64,000 bases of DNA from Notospermus geniculatus (Eukaryota > Nemertea > Pilidiophora > Heteronemertea > Lineidae), in contig NMRB01001166.1 in assembly GCA_002633025.1 (NCBI GenBank), positions 83,784 to 147,783 on the forward strand, in the 5' to 3' direction. Position numbers and translations under genes: made by a program. The notes under the pieces were generated by a model. That model saw nothing but the letters and a program-made list of their open reading frames with translations, was not told the origin of the DNA and searched no databases. This document shows, one piece after another, positions 10,681 to 20,024 of the stretch (the first letter of the stretch is position 1; the number at the start of each line of letters is the position of its first letter).

Positions 10681-11289
10681 GACTCTTCTTGGACTTCGTC
10701 TACAGTGACTGAAACATTTAATCTCATGTCTGGATAAGCTTGTATTTCCCGCTGTGAAAGTTAAGTGTGTTCGTGGAAATAAATGTGAGTAGTGCATAGA
10801 TAAGTATTTACAACTTTAATGTTTTCCAAACTTTGGAACGAGTTTAGGCCTAGAATTTCCCATCGCAAGCGATGGAATGAGAGAGACATATCAACCAAGT
10901 TGTGGTCAGGAATCACACAGAGGCTGAAAGTACGTCAAAAAGTGTTGTCACCTCATCTATAAATAGCAAGTGCCCAAAAATGTAAAACACCTCTTGGGCA
11001 GTTGCTTATTTATAGACAAGGTGACAACACTTCTTAGGCTTTCTGCAACTAGGCGTGGACGTGTTGTGCAAAATGTCTATTTGTAGGCCTTCTGTTCAAA
11101 CCAGATCAATTGTATCAGTTTGAAGCCTTATCTGTAAACAATTGCATATGATTGTAGAAGAATGGTGTTAATAAATGTTTTATCGAAGTAAAAAGGTCTC
11201 CCTCTTTATCGTCCCCGATGCTAAGCTGTCCATATCTCAGTGGGACACCCTCTAGAAGCCAGAAATCAGTTTCTGGCATCTGCAGGGTT

Positions 11290-11556
11290 AGTTTGGTTCC
11301 CGAACTCACCGCTAGGCGCAGAAGAGTTCGGTATCGGCCTCGTTTGACCTTGACCTCACACACAGAATTCTGTGTGTCTGACGTCACAGAGGATAGACTG
11401 GTTCCTGGTTCCAACATACCGAGAGCTATGTTGGGATCGCGCACCAGTCTATCTTCTGTGACGTCAGACACACAGAATTCTGTGTGTGAGGTCAAGGTCA
11501 AACGAGGCCGATACCGAACCCTTTTGGCCCTAGCGGTGGGTTCGGGAACCAAACTA
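11290..11556. repeat. Long palindrome adjoining an assembly gap
   Basis: From TAGTTTGGTTCCCGAACTC at 11290 the sequence runs through TTGACCTTGACCTCACACAC and CAGAATTCTGTGTGTCTGACGT, and then reverses completely to end GAGTTCGGGAACC-like at the gap edge. The arms are about 125 bp around a GAGAGCTATGTTGG centre, with a second small EcoRI-site palindrome in each arm. It belongs to the GGTTCC...CTCACCG(C/A)TAGG hairpin family found throughout both arms. The opposite arm has a different palindrome at this site. Confidence 0.8.
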
Positions 11557-11741
11557 NNNNNNNNNNNNNNNNNNNNNNNNNNNNNNNNNNNNNNNNNNNN
11601 NNNNNNNNNNNNNNNNNNNNNNNNNNNNNNNNNNNNNNNNNNNNNNNNNNNNNNNNNNNNNNNNNNNNNNNNNNNNNNNNNNNNNNNNNNNNNNNNNNNN
11701 NNNNNNNNNNNNNNNNNNNNNNNNNNNNNNNNNNNNNNNNN
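11557..11741. other. Assembly gap (185 N)
   Basis: A run of 185 unresolved bases. It begins within one base of the end of a long palindrome and ends at CAGCGCCCCTAGCGGGCG, which matches the right-arm sequence near 28855-28870. The gap therefore probably hides a hairpin like the one at 28890-29057. Open frames crossing the N run have no support. Confidence 0.98.
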
Positions 11742-11857
11742 CAGCGCCCCTAGCGGGCGATCAAGGAACTAAAAACGGGCAGGAGCCCTCCAGGAACGCT
11801 ACAGGGGACCACCCAGCACTCAGACGCCAAAATGTGGAAAAAAGCAGTAAAAAGTCT

Positions 11858-11945
11858 GTTCCCTCTAGGAGTCGAACCCCTCACCTTACAGCCCTCTTGC
11901 TTGGTGGCCCAGCACTCTATCCACTGAGCCACCGAGGGCTTCACA
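11858..11945 (-). repeat. tRNA-derived SINE-like sequence (left arm)
   Basis: Read on the minus strand it starts GCCCTCGGTGGCTCAGTGGA, with an A-box-like TGGCTCAGTGG, and carries a B-box-like GGTTCGACTCC 60 bp further on. A GCTC/GAGT D-stem and a CCCTC/GAGGG acceptor pairing are visible, but the anticodon stem is poor. It therefore looks like a decayed tRNA or tRNA-derived SINE head rather than a working tRNA gene. The identical block is at 28674-28765 on the plus strand. Confidence 0.6.
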
Positions 11946-12158
11946 CCAGTAGTAGTATCGAGGTTCCTCTTATAATCTCGGCCTGTATTTTAGGTCTATT
12001 TTTTGCCTTTTAAACGTTTTAAAATTTCATGGCCCAAGGTATGGCCTGTCAAGGGGTTGACTCGGGATTTCAAACTGATCGATGATCTCGCCTCCGAAAT
12101 TTTTCAAATCGCTGATCGGTGACACTCGGATTCAAACTCTGATGTTCGACTCCGCTGT

Positions 12159-12401
12159 TCAATCATCTGACAACTGACTTGCTGGTGTCTCACTCCCTTC
12201 ACCAACTTCCTCGTCTGCATCTTGAAGTCCACATTTTTCTCCAAGTTCGATTTCCAACATTTCGATGCATCTCCTTTCCTCGTCATTAGAGTTGAACACG
12301 AGACTCAAGATGTTTGAAGATACATCCAGTCTCGTTTGCATCCGTCCATCTCCAATCGAAAACAAGGTGTTTGTCGACCCGTCGAACTGACGAGTGAACA
12401 A
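12159..12401 (-). CDS. Conserved open frame in the left arm, unknown
   Basis: An 80-codon open frame (LFTRQFDGSTNTL..., then ...SSNILSLVFNS and an acidic tail EELGE/DADEEVGEG). The opposite arm preserves it at 28199-28456 with two replacements and an in-frame loss of four codons near the end (TPASQ region). I do not recognise the protein, see no domain, and no splice sites clearly bound it. Conservation alone is weak evidence because the arms are similar everywhere; it may simply be hitch-hiking sequence. Confidence 0.25.
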   Translation of the reverse strand: MFTRQFDGSTNTLFSIGDGRMQTRLDVSSNILSLVFNSNDEERRCIEMLEIELGEKCGLQDADEEVGEGSETPASQLSDD

Positions 12402-12420
12402 TTTTGATAGAGTGGTTCAC

Positions 12421-12760
12421 GATCTCACCACTCGGACTTATACTGATAAGCCCAAGTGGTGAGATCTCGAAACAAACTATATTCTGAATGGCGCGCATCC
12501 AATCAGATGGCGTCATTCAGAAAATAATCGATGTTCGTCCTCGATATATTAGTTCCTGATCTCACCTATCGGTGAGATTTGGAACCAATCTAACTCCCAG
12601 AGGAAGATTCCAACAGTCTAATTTGATTCTTCCCTGTGACTTGTGTCTCCATGATCAGAGAGCTGATCATGATATACACATTAGTTCCAATCAAACCGCT
12701 AGGACTACATACTGAGATCTCAGTGTGTAGTCCTAGCGGTGATATCTGGAACTAACATGA
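12421..12760. repeat. Cluster of short hairpin elements (left arm)
   Basis: Three separate palindromes lie within 340 bp: 12421-12475 (GATCTCACCACTCGG mirrored by CCCAAGTGGTGAGATC), 12550-12588 (AGTTCCTGATCTCACC mirrored by GGTGAGATTTGGAAC) and 12682-12757 (AGTTCCAATCAAACCGCTAG mirrored by CTAGCGGTGATATCTGGAAC). A simple CTGATCATGATC/GATCAG hairpin sits between them. All share a GGTTCC...CTCACCG-TAGG terminal consensus. The mobile nature of the family is shown at 27336-27417. Confidence 0.75.
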
Positions 12761-12879
12761 TGGAACGATTCGAAAACGTAGGTTATTTTCAACACAACTT
12801 ACCAGTATTTATTACATTTTAAACAAATAAATTAATACAAACCTACACATACAGTGCTTACATTTACACTGATGAATTA

Positions 12880-13085
12880 CATACACCAAAATGGCAGTTT
12901 CAAAGTCACAGAGAATGTCTCGGCGTTGCCAGTGGGATCTAGCTCCTCCACAATTATCATATCAAAAGCGTCAGTGTTCGATTCGAAGATATCAACAGCC
13001 TGCTCTTTGTTTTTTTTAGTCAACAATGCCGACGATCGCCAACAGGAGAAGCTGGACCCTGGCAGTGCCACTGTGAACTTTATAC
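12880..13085. repeat. Repeat module shared with the death-receptor 3' exon (left arm)
   Basis: The block CAAAATGGCAGTTTCAAAG ... CGTTGCCAGTGGGATC ... GTTCGATTCGAAGATA ... AACAGGAGAAGCTGGA ... GCAGTGCC is partly palindromic: CAGTGG..CCAGCTTCTCC faces GGAGAAGCTGG..CC. It occurs again in the right arm (27540-27735). Its right half is recognisably similar to the last exon of the receptor gene (49640-49770, minus strand). Confidence 0.65.
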
Positions 13086-13194
13086 AACGGTGATTTCGGT
13101 GTTTACAATAGTCACGTGATCAATGTTCCGTACATTGATTCTCAATCTCACCGGAAGGAGCAGACTGAGACCGGAAGCGCCTGTCGTCCATCAT

Positions 13195-14005
13195 CACGTG
13201 ACCAGTCGATGAAGAAAGCGCTGACAGGTCGCCCCAATTCAACAAAAGGGCAATCTATAGTTTTCAACCGATCAACGCCTTTTCATCGGCTGCTACGGAT
13301 CTCACGATATCTCGGTGAGATCAGGAACCAATCTAAATCTTGCACTAAACAAAATTAAGACAGTCGTGTGTTCATAGAAAGAAGGGGCTGTCTCATGCTT
13401 CATGCCCAGAAGGATTTACGGGTAAGCATTTCTAAGGATGGCAAGTAGGTAGCTCAGTTTTTTTGGCTGCACCAACTGCACGGCTACCACTGCATTATGT
13501 CTGCACTGTATGTCAATTCAGTATGTTCTAGAGAAACATCATACCAGGTTAGAACAGTCTATACGGGGTGTTCTATACGTGACCAGTCGATGAAGAAAGC
13601 GCTGACTGGTCGCCCGAATTCAACAAAAGGGCAATCTATATATAGTTTTCAACCAATCGGCTGCTTTAGACCGATCACGTGTGACGGATGATGCGCTACG
13701 GATCTCACGATATCTCGTCCTATCGGTGAGATCAGGAACCAATCTAAACCTTGCACTAAACAAAATTAAGACAGTCGTGTGTTCACAGAAAGAAGGGAAG
13801 CATTCTAAGGATGGCAGGTTGGTAGCAGAGTTTTTTGGCTGCATCAACTGGCTGCATCAACTGCACGGCTACTATACATGTACGTTAATGAAATAGTCCA
13901 TGCAACTTGTGCTGACCTCGGTGAATGTACCAGGAGAACGAACAAGTGTCAAGTCGGTATGTTCCACAGAAACATCATGCCATGTCAGAACTGTCTTCGG
14001 TGTGT
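13195..14005. repeat. Tandem duplication of about 400 bp at the inner arm end
   Basis: Copy A (13195-13575) and copy B (13578-14005) both run from GACCAGTCGATGAAGAAAGC through CAACAAAAGGGCAATCTATA, a GATCTCACGATATCTC hairpin, CACTAAACAAAATTAAGACA and a TTTTTTGGCTGCA...CAACTGCACGGCTAC block to CAGAA(A)CATCATRCCA. The right arm has a single copy (26931-27430), so the duplication followed formation of the inverted duplication or was lost there. Confidence 0.85.
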
Positions 14006-14091
14006 TGTTATGACATGAGCCAAAGTAGGCCCTACATTTTTCAAGATGGCGCAGTGCAATGGAGCTAAAATTTGGCAAACATATGAAAATT

Positions 14092-14405
14092 ATCTACATA
14101 TACAGTGAGTACTTAGTTAACTGGTTCTGAACCAATTTTGGTGGAAGGTCACCACAGATCCTGTGCATTTGAGGCCCCGTACGGGTTGTAGGGTCTAAAT
14201 TCATTCATGACAGTATGAATAGACTTTTCTGCTTGGTGTCCTCTGTATCTACGTATACAATGAGTACTCAGTTAACTGGTTCTGAACCAATTTTGGTGGA
14301 AGGTCACCACAGATCCTGTGCATTTGAGGTCCCGTACGGGTTGTAGGGTCTAAAAATTCATTCATGACAGTATGAATAGACTTTTCTGCTTGGTGTCCTC
14401 TGTTC
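14092..14405. repeat. Tandem duplication of about 155 bp
   Basis: Two adjacent copies, 14092-14246 and 14248-14405. Each contains GAGTACTTAGTTAACTGG or its one-base variant, then CCAATTTTGGTGGAAGGTCA, CCCGTACGGGTTGTAGGG and CTTTTCTGCTTGGTGTCCTC. They differ by only a few bases, so the duplication is recent. It is not seen in the right arm. Confidence 0.85.
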
Positions 14406-14437
14406 AGACGATGACATGGTGTATGAAAATGATCATT

Positions 14438-14587
14438 GGGTAAGTTTCGAAATCAAACGATAAACCAAAACTTTACGACAACGTTATTTTTCATACTACA
14501 CATTAACCAGATTTTGCATTGCATTTTCCATACAAAAATAAAGTTGTCGTTAACGTTTACGTTTATCGTTTGATTTCGAAACCTCCC
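14438..14587. repeat. MITE, GGTTTCGAAATCAAACGATA termini (copy 1)
   Basis: A 150-bp foldback. TAAGTTTCGAAATCAAACGA at the left is mirrored by TCGTTTGATTTCGAAACCTC at the right, with arms continuing through an AAACGTTAACGACAAC motif. A second copy is at 45682-45830. The interior (CACATTAACCAGATTTTGCA) is conserved between the copies. Confidence 0.85.
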
Positions 14588-14989
14588 TATTGTCATAAAG
14601 AAACCAACCACAAACATCCGACTGACATGACTGACCACAACCAGTAATCAACATCATTCAATCAAACTTCCCAAATCAATGACCCTATTAATAGATAGGC
14701 GACCACAAAATGATTTAGTCTAATTTCTCCTGTTCTGGGCCCCTTTCGTGGACTTAGAAAATTTTTGAGCCAGAACCAGTTAACTGTATATTCGTAGAAA
14801 CGTACAACATTCTAGGTGCTGTTCTTCATGAGATTGGCTAAAGTCCCATTTTCAAGATGCTACTGACCACCATTGACGTCGAAAAGGATCAAAATTGGAT
14901 GTAGGCCTACGCATATAGGGTAGCTAAATACATGTACATGTACATACAATTTCAAGGTTAAAACATTCTACATGTAGTTGCAGTAATTT

Positions 14990-15580
14990 TGAGATATGAG
15001 CCACCCCTTCCCTGGTTTCCTCATTGAGGTCATGATTGCTATCCATGCGTGCAACATGTACATGTATATCAGAAGGGGAGCTGAATGATGACTGAATAAG
15101 TTACTTCACTTCTCAAATCTCGCTAAAACCTCCAATGATGAAAGGCCTTTCTATTACATTTTCAGTGCACCCCCAAAAGAGTAACATCATCAATATGAAA
15201 TATAACTGAAAGACTCATCATTGCAAGCTTCCTCTTATATCAAGCCAATTTCGTCAGGCTGCAGGGCCGTATTTAAAGGGGCGAAGGGGCAGTTGCCCCC
15301 CCCCCGAGCCAACAAAAAAAACGTGATTTTCATGCGGATTTTTGGCAAAAAGAGGTTTTCTGCCCCCCTGAGAGGCTTCTGCCCCCCCCCCCACCAGACC
15401 AAAAAAGTTAAATACGGCCCTGGGCTGCCTGCCGTCTTACATGTAGGTATCCACTCGACGGCCTGAAGGAAGTTTCTGACAATGCGCAAGCCTCTCTAAC
15501 TGACGCACCTGTAGCCAGGGAGAAGAAATCTCTCCCGCCTTTGAAAATTTTTGGCTTTCTCTCTGTCTGGGTTAATGCTC
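14990..15580 (+). repeat. Left arm of large inverted duplication (inner part)
   Basis: This block (ACATGTATATCAGAAGGGGA, CTCGCTAAAACCTCC, ATTGCAAGCTTCCTCTTATA, GAGAAGAAATCTCTCCCGCC) matches the reverse complement of 26080-26450. The segments between outer and inner blocks (14005-14990 and 26450-26930) do not match each other. The homology is interrupted on this side by the insertion at 15262-15422. Confidence 0.85.
15262..15422. mobile_element. CAGGGCCGTATTTA...CCCTG MITE inserted in the left arm
   Basis: A 161-bp element with terminal inverted repeats CAGGGCCGTATTTAAA / TTAAATACGGCCCTG, flanked by GGCTG on both sides (15257-15261, 15423-15427). The interior has long C runs (CCCCCCCCCC) and repeated TTGCCCCC/CTGCCCCC words. 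The right arm has the uninterrupted site (CAGGCTGCC near 26231), so this is a true insertion. CAGGG ends suggest a hAT-type origin, but the apparent 5-bp duplication is short for hAT. Confidence 0.8.
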
Positions 15581-15631
15581 AATTTCACTTTGCACATGGC
15601 TCAGGTGAGCTATGTTGTTTATCCAATGTTT

Positions 15632-15880
15632 GATAGACAAGTTGCGAAATTAGCGGCCGCCATGTTTTTTATGGACTTTTTGACATTGCTTGGGTTTTTC
15701 AATGGGATTTTACACTGTCAGAGGCGTTCAAAAAAAGAAAGGTCATACAGTAAGCCACTAGAATTACATAAAGATATTTTAGCAAGCAAGCAGCTAATTC
15801 GAATTATATTTGTAAAAGTTCGAAAATTCGGCCAATTCCACAAAAAAAATGGCGGCCGCTATTTTCGCAACCTGTCTATT
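15632..15880. repeat. Foldback with GCGGCCGCCAT arms
   Basis: GATAGACAAGTTGCGAAATT at the left, followed by AGCGGCCGCCAT, is mirrored by ATGGCGGCCGCTATTTTCGC and CCTGTCTATT at the right. The element spans 249 bp and lies at the start of the loop region. Remaining sequence to 16946 shows only a degenerate repeat at 16350-16545 and no gene I can support. Confidence 0.7.
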
Positions 15881-16349
15881 GCTTTTAAAATAGGCTTCCT
15901 CTCTGTTTTCAGAAACCACCAATATCACTGAGGGGCTTGAGAAAAATTGCACCGTAAATACATGTATTCATAAAGAATGGCCGCCATCTTCGTTGAAAGG
16001 ATCTGTTGGAGGACAAACTAACCTCTGATTTAAAACACCAGGAACGTTCACATAATTCAGCTCGATTTAGGGAGTGTGTGGACCCAATCGGCAAAGAACA
16101 TGACTTGTAGGAAGTAAACAATTTGCTGTGGAGGGAGTAACATAATGTGTCCACTAAAATCCCATCACTAGAACAGTCCGTTACATCAACAAGCACATGC
16201 AGTCCAAGTAGAAGACAAAAAGTATCTTCATCACTTCACAGTCACCACACTTCCTTTTTGTATCCGTGCACCGTACTAGAAAGGTTCACGATTGTTTATG
16301 ACACCATCAGGAAATTTCACAGTCCGACATCGCGTCCATTTTGTTTATA

Positions 16350-16545
16350 AGTCACATGGCTGCCGAATGTCCCAGGACTGATCACATGATCACTGTTCTC
16401 GAACTATCACCATCACCGTCCGCCATGGCAGCCATTTTGTCACATGATCTCCGAGTGATCCCGAAGCGACCACATGGTCTCCGAATGTTCCCGAACCGAA
16501 GCCATCACATGGTATCCGAATGTTCCCGATGGTCTCCGAGGGCTC
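16350..16545. repeat. Degenerate CACATGGTCTCCGAATGTTC tandem repeat
   Basis: Four to five imperfect units of roughly 36 bp share CACATG(G/A)TCTCCGA(A/G)TG followed by TCCCGAA. Units are best preserved between 16440 and 16530. Confidence 0.5.
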
Positions 16546-16946
16546 TCATCGTATCGTCTGCCACAGCCTTCTCTTTATACTTGGAGAGGCTGGAATAGAA
16601 AAGTTTTATTGATACCAGTGCAGAATAACATCACAACCCCCAGCAGTGTTGCTGGCAACTTGACTAACGTGACTCAAGGAAGCTGACCAAGGCTCTCAAT
16701 ATCAGTCACTTCCAAAATGGGCATCCTAGCTACGATAGAGGGCAGCACACCGGGATCAGGACCGGGATGTCGGTTTCATTTCAATAGTTTTAACCACTAA
16801 TGACACCTATTGAGGCAGTGGGCTAGGGTCACCGTAGGAAGCATGATGGAGCTGCTGACCTGTTGACAGTCTTTCGAAGGTTCACTGCTCAGAATGGTCT
16901 ACCACATGCTGCGAGATAGCCCAAAGAAACAAGTCACTTTCAGCAA

Positions 16947-17071
16947 CAGGGCCCATATTCATAAAATCTTGCTAGCTTAGTCGTGGTTGCCATTTGTGTG
17001 CATTGGCCTGTACAAATTGGGTACTTTAGTTCGTAACTAAGCCTAGCAAGGTTTTAAGAATATGGGCCCTG
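16947..17071. repeat. MITE with CAGGGCCCATATTCATAAAA termini
   Basis: A 125-bp element. CAGGGCCCATATTCATAAAA at the left is mirrored by TTAAGAATATGGGCCCTG at the right, with inner arms TCTTGCTAGCTTAG / CTAAGCCTAGCAAGG. It belongs to the terminal family described at 829-945 with a different interior. Confidence 0.85.
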
Positions 17072-17108
17072 ATCTTCACATGAAATTTACATCATAACCA
17101 GTCTAAAG

Positions 17109-17243
17109 TGGGCCATACACATTGCACAAAATGGGGCCCAAAATAAGGGCATGTGCTTCTGGCATGATGGGTGGAAGACAGATTGGCATAATATTGTCCA
17201 TTTTGGTCCTCATATTGTGCAATAATATCGAACGTGTATGGGC
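17109..17243. repeat. Weak foldback, GGGCCATACAC termini
   Basis: GGGCCATACACATTGCAC and CAAAATGGGGCCC are mirrored by CCATTTTGGTCC, ATTGTGCAATA and AACGTGTATGGGC. The arms are diverged. From 17243 to 17900 I see no gene or repeat structure. Confidence 0.55.
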
Positions 17244-17900
17244 GGCTTCAGGCCACAACTTTCCCTACCACTTTATTGCCACACGAAGTACCATTATAAA
17301 CGTTGTTGCTTACCATTCAAACCGAATCCCTATACTTGGCAAGAAAGTAATGCTGATGTTGTAGCATCTTGTTCGATTGCTGGGTCAGTGAAAGAGCTCC
17401 TTCTTTCTCTATCTGTTGACGCATATGACCTGAAAGTCGAAACAGATATCATGAGATAGAAGCACTCTAAATTATAGACCCATGTATGTGCGTGCCCTGT
17501 GCATTGGACCACGAGAATGCACATCCCCTCGATTAATGCCAAGAAGTAACCTCCGGGATAACCAAGAACGGGAAAGCACCAGGATGGTCTTTTATAAACA
17601 AGTAGGAGAAGAGTCACACCCAGAAAAATTACTACATAAATGAAACATGTGTCACTATGTCTGTTGAAGATTCCTCAATCAGAGAGCAAAAATCCCCATC
17701 AATTCCACTTGGGCAAAAAAAAATTTATACGCTTTTAAAAAAAGTGCTCTATGGGCTCATTTTGATCCAAACATACAGACCAGATAAGACATGTATAGTT
17801 CTCATTCACGCTGGAATCTCCAAAGTATTTTGAATAATTTTAAATAATAAAAAGATTTTCCGATCCATACATACTAAAAACAGCATGTTTCGGCCAACTG

Positions 17901-18333
17901 AATTTTTGGAACCGACTTTGTCTTTGGACCCAAGAACTCAACTTACATGTAGTACAGGAGAATGGGACCCGATCTACAAATAACTTTTGAACGGTTGGAT
18001 TTACACCCATTAAATGTATTACAAACAGATAGAAACACGATGCCTCTTATCGAAAAAGCATGTTTTTTGTAGTCTTTATCTAGTTACGTAATTGGAAACG
18101 GCGTTTTAATGTATTTTGACCTATTTTGTGTTAATTTACATTAAAAAAACATCATTTCTTTTATTACATGAAACAATTAAAAACATGATTGTCTGCTGAG
18201 GCGCCATATTTCTTGGTAATACATTTATGGCGTGTAAATCCAACCGTTCATAAGGTTAGTTGTACATCGGTTCCATTCTCCTGTACAAAGCTCTGTCCTT
18301 GGGTCCAATGATAAAGTCAGTTCTAAAAATTCA
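17901..18333. repeat. Foldback element, 433 bp
   Basis: The left arm (GGAACCGACTTTGTCTTTGG, TACAGGAGAATGGGACC, AACGGTTGGATTTACAC) is complementary to the right arm (GTGTAAATCCAACCGTT, GGTTCCATTCTCCTGTA, CCTTGGGTCCAATGATAAAG). It is related in its arms to the interior of the foldback at 3375-3746. From 18333 to 19228 nothing else is identifiable. Confidence 0.8.
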
Positions 18334-19227
18334 AACGTTAATAAAACATTTTCCCCAAAAGGGATTTATGGGGATTTTCAGTATGTGGTTTCTCACAGTA
18401 ATATGCAAAAAAATGACAAGGCCACTTTTGGAAGTTGGGCCGCGGATACACATGTACACTATCGCTGTGTGCATTGCTCTGCACAGCGTGGACAACTGAC
18501 TGGCTTCGTGTCGTGACGCATTTTAGACGACACGAGACATCCCTGGGCTGATATGCTCACTCCTCCACTTCAAGTCCGGCACATAGGATTGATATAAAGA
18601 ACCGCAGCGGATGATGTGCGAAAAATGGCAACATTTCAGGAAAATCAGAATGTGAATGGGCAGGAGCAATACCTCCATGCCAGGACTGACTGCCAGCCAT
18701 TGCGGCTTATGACGCGACGCTCCGGGGGCTTGCACACGGGCCGAGTTCGACTAAACCCGAGGCTCAACTTGGTCCTGTCGAGTCGCACCCGAACTCCATA
18801 AACATGATAAATGCCTTGGGTAGCTAATCTGTTGACGTCATATTTCACCAAGGTGGTCGTTGCTCGGGTTGAACCCTCGATGAAATCAGTGCCGAACTCG
18901 ACCACTCACGTGACAACATGGTGACCAGCAGCAAAAAATCGCTAAGATTCGCTGGAAAATATGTAAGAAAATCTGTTCTTCCGGCCAACAAACCTCATTT
19001 ACATCTGTTTAGTATGTTTATCATCTTTTGTACAAAAAAGTGGGTGGTTGTCATCATTTGGTACTGACATGACTCATACGACATCTTTCAACAACTCGAG
19101 GAACTCCATTTGTAGTTCGGGCGCAACGCCTACATGTACTCGACATGCGTACTTCAATTTTGATGTCATGAAAATCTACTCTTACTCGGCCCCTCGAACT
19201 CGGCCACGGAGTTCCTCAGGAGGCATT

Positions 19228-19357
19228 CAATGGCTGGTATTCATAACAGTTAGCAAATGCTTTTACTCTGGATTTACACAACAATGTGTAACGTAAATAC
19301 GTAATACAAATCTTGAAGTAAAAGCATTGCTAGCCTTTAGAAATATCAGCCATTGTG
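19228..19357. repeat. Foldback, CAATGGCTGGTATTCATAA termini
   Basis: CAATGGCTGGTATTCATAAC...AGCAAATGCTTTTACT is mirrored by AAGTAAAAGCATTGCTAGCC...ATATCAGCCATTG. The GCAAATGCTTTTACT arm is shared with the element at 48847-48959. From 19357 to about 20025 I see no gene. Confidence 0.75.
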
Positions 19358-20024
19358 TTTGTATTGTTTGGTGCATCATGGCCTCACTGCGACTGACACG
19401 CATGCATTATATAATACATTGGAAAATGACTGGCAGTGCGCGCACTCAGGTGCTCAATCGGACGACAATCACCCCTTCAACCTGACTATTCAGGTGAAAG
19501 TTTCCCATGCATTACGCACTCAATTCTTGTTCCTCTCCCTCTCGCCGCCAGTTCATTGAAATGGTAATCCAAAGCCACGTAAGCATGGTAAGGGTCGAAG
19601 TTCAGACTCAAAGCATGACGGGATTAATAAACATGGCCGCATCATATTTTTCAGTAAACATGTAAACTTCATACGCAATTGCTCTAAAACAGCACGAATA
19701 TTGGTAAGTCAATAGTTGAGTCCTGCAAAACACTATCCGAAGAACTCAAAGAAGTAACAATTCCCTGTAGTGTAGCTGTTTACTGCGTATTTAGAGCCAT
19801 CACAGCAGTGAATTAACAGGTGCATGCATCGGATTCACAAAGTACGAGAAGTAGGGCACACAAAATATGAATTTTTACTTCGCCTCAGCTCCGACAGACA
19901 ACTGCAGGCCTGATCATGACGTTGCTCTCACAGGGTTTGCCCACTACAGCACCCAAGAATCATGGTGCTACCCCTGTATTCCTGCAATATTCCCGCATCC
20001 GAGTGTGATCCAGATGCTACACCT

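Larger units (their letters stand above)
6590..14005 (+). repeat. Left arm of large inverted duplication (outer part)
   Basis: This segment recurs in reverse complement at 26931-34193 over about 7.3 kb. Order is conserved: YY1-like first exon, exon-like array, 60-bp minisatellite, tRNA-like repeat, hairpin cluster. Anchor pairs include AGTTTCTTC at 6590 with GAAGAAACT near 34186, the minisatellite at 10388 with 30075, the tRNA-like block at 11860 with 28680, and GGGTGTTCT at 13569 with AGAACACCCC at 26931. The arms differ by substitutions, small indels and several discrete insertions. The inner end is duplicated in tandem on this side only. The homology resumes further in at 14990-15580. Confidence 0.9.

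Noticed and set aside
11218-11772. 184-codon open frame across the first assembly gap
   Set aside because: Most of the translation is N, and the rest is a palindrome read through; the mirror frame on the other strand is equally open.
11858-11945. Functional tRNA gene
   Set aside because: A and B boxes are present, but the anticodon stem does not form properly; a decayed tRNA or SINE head is more likely.
15235-15489. Gly/Pro-rich 84-codon frame
   Set aside because: It is produced by the poly-C MITE insertion and is absent from the other arm.
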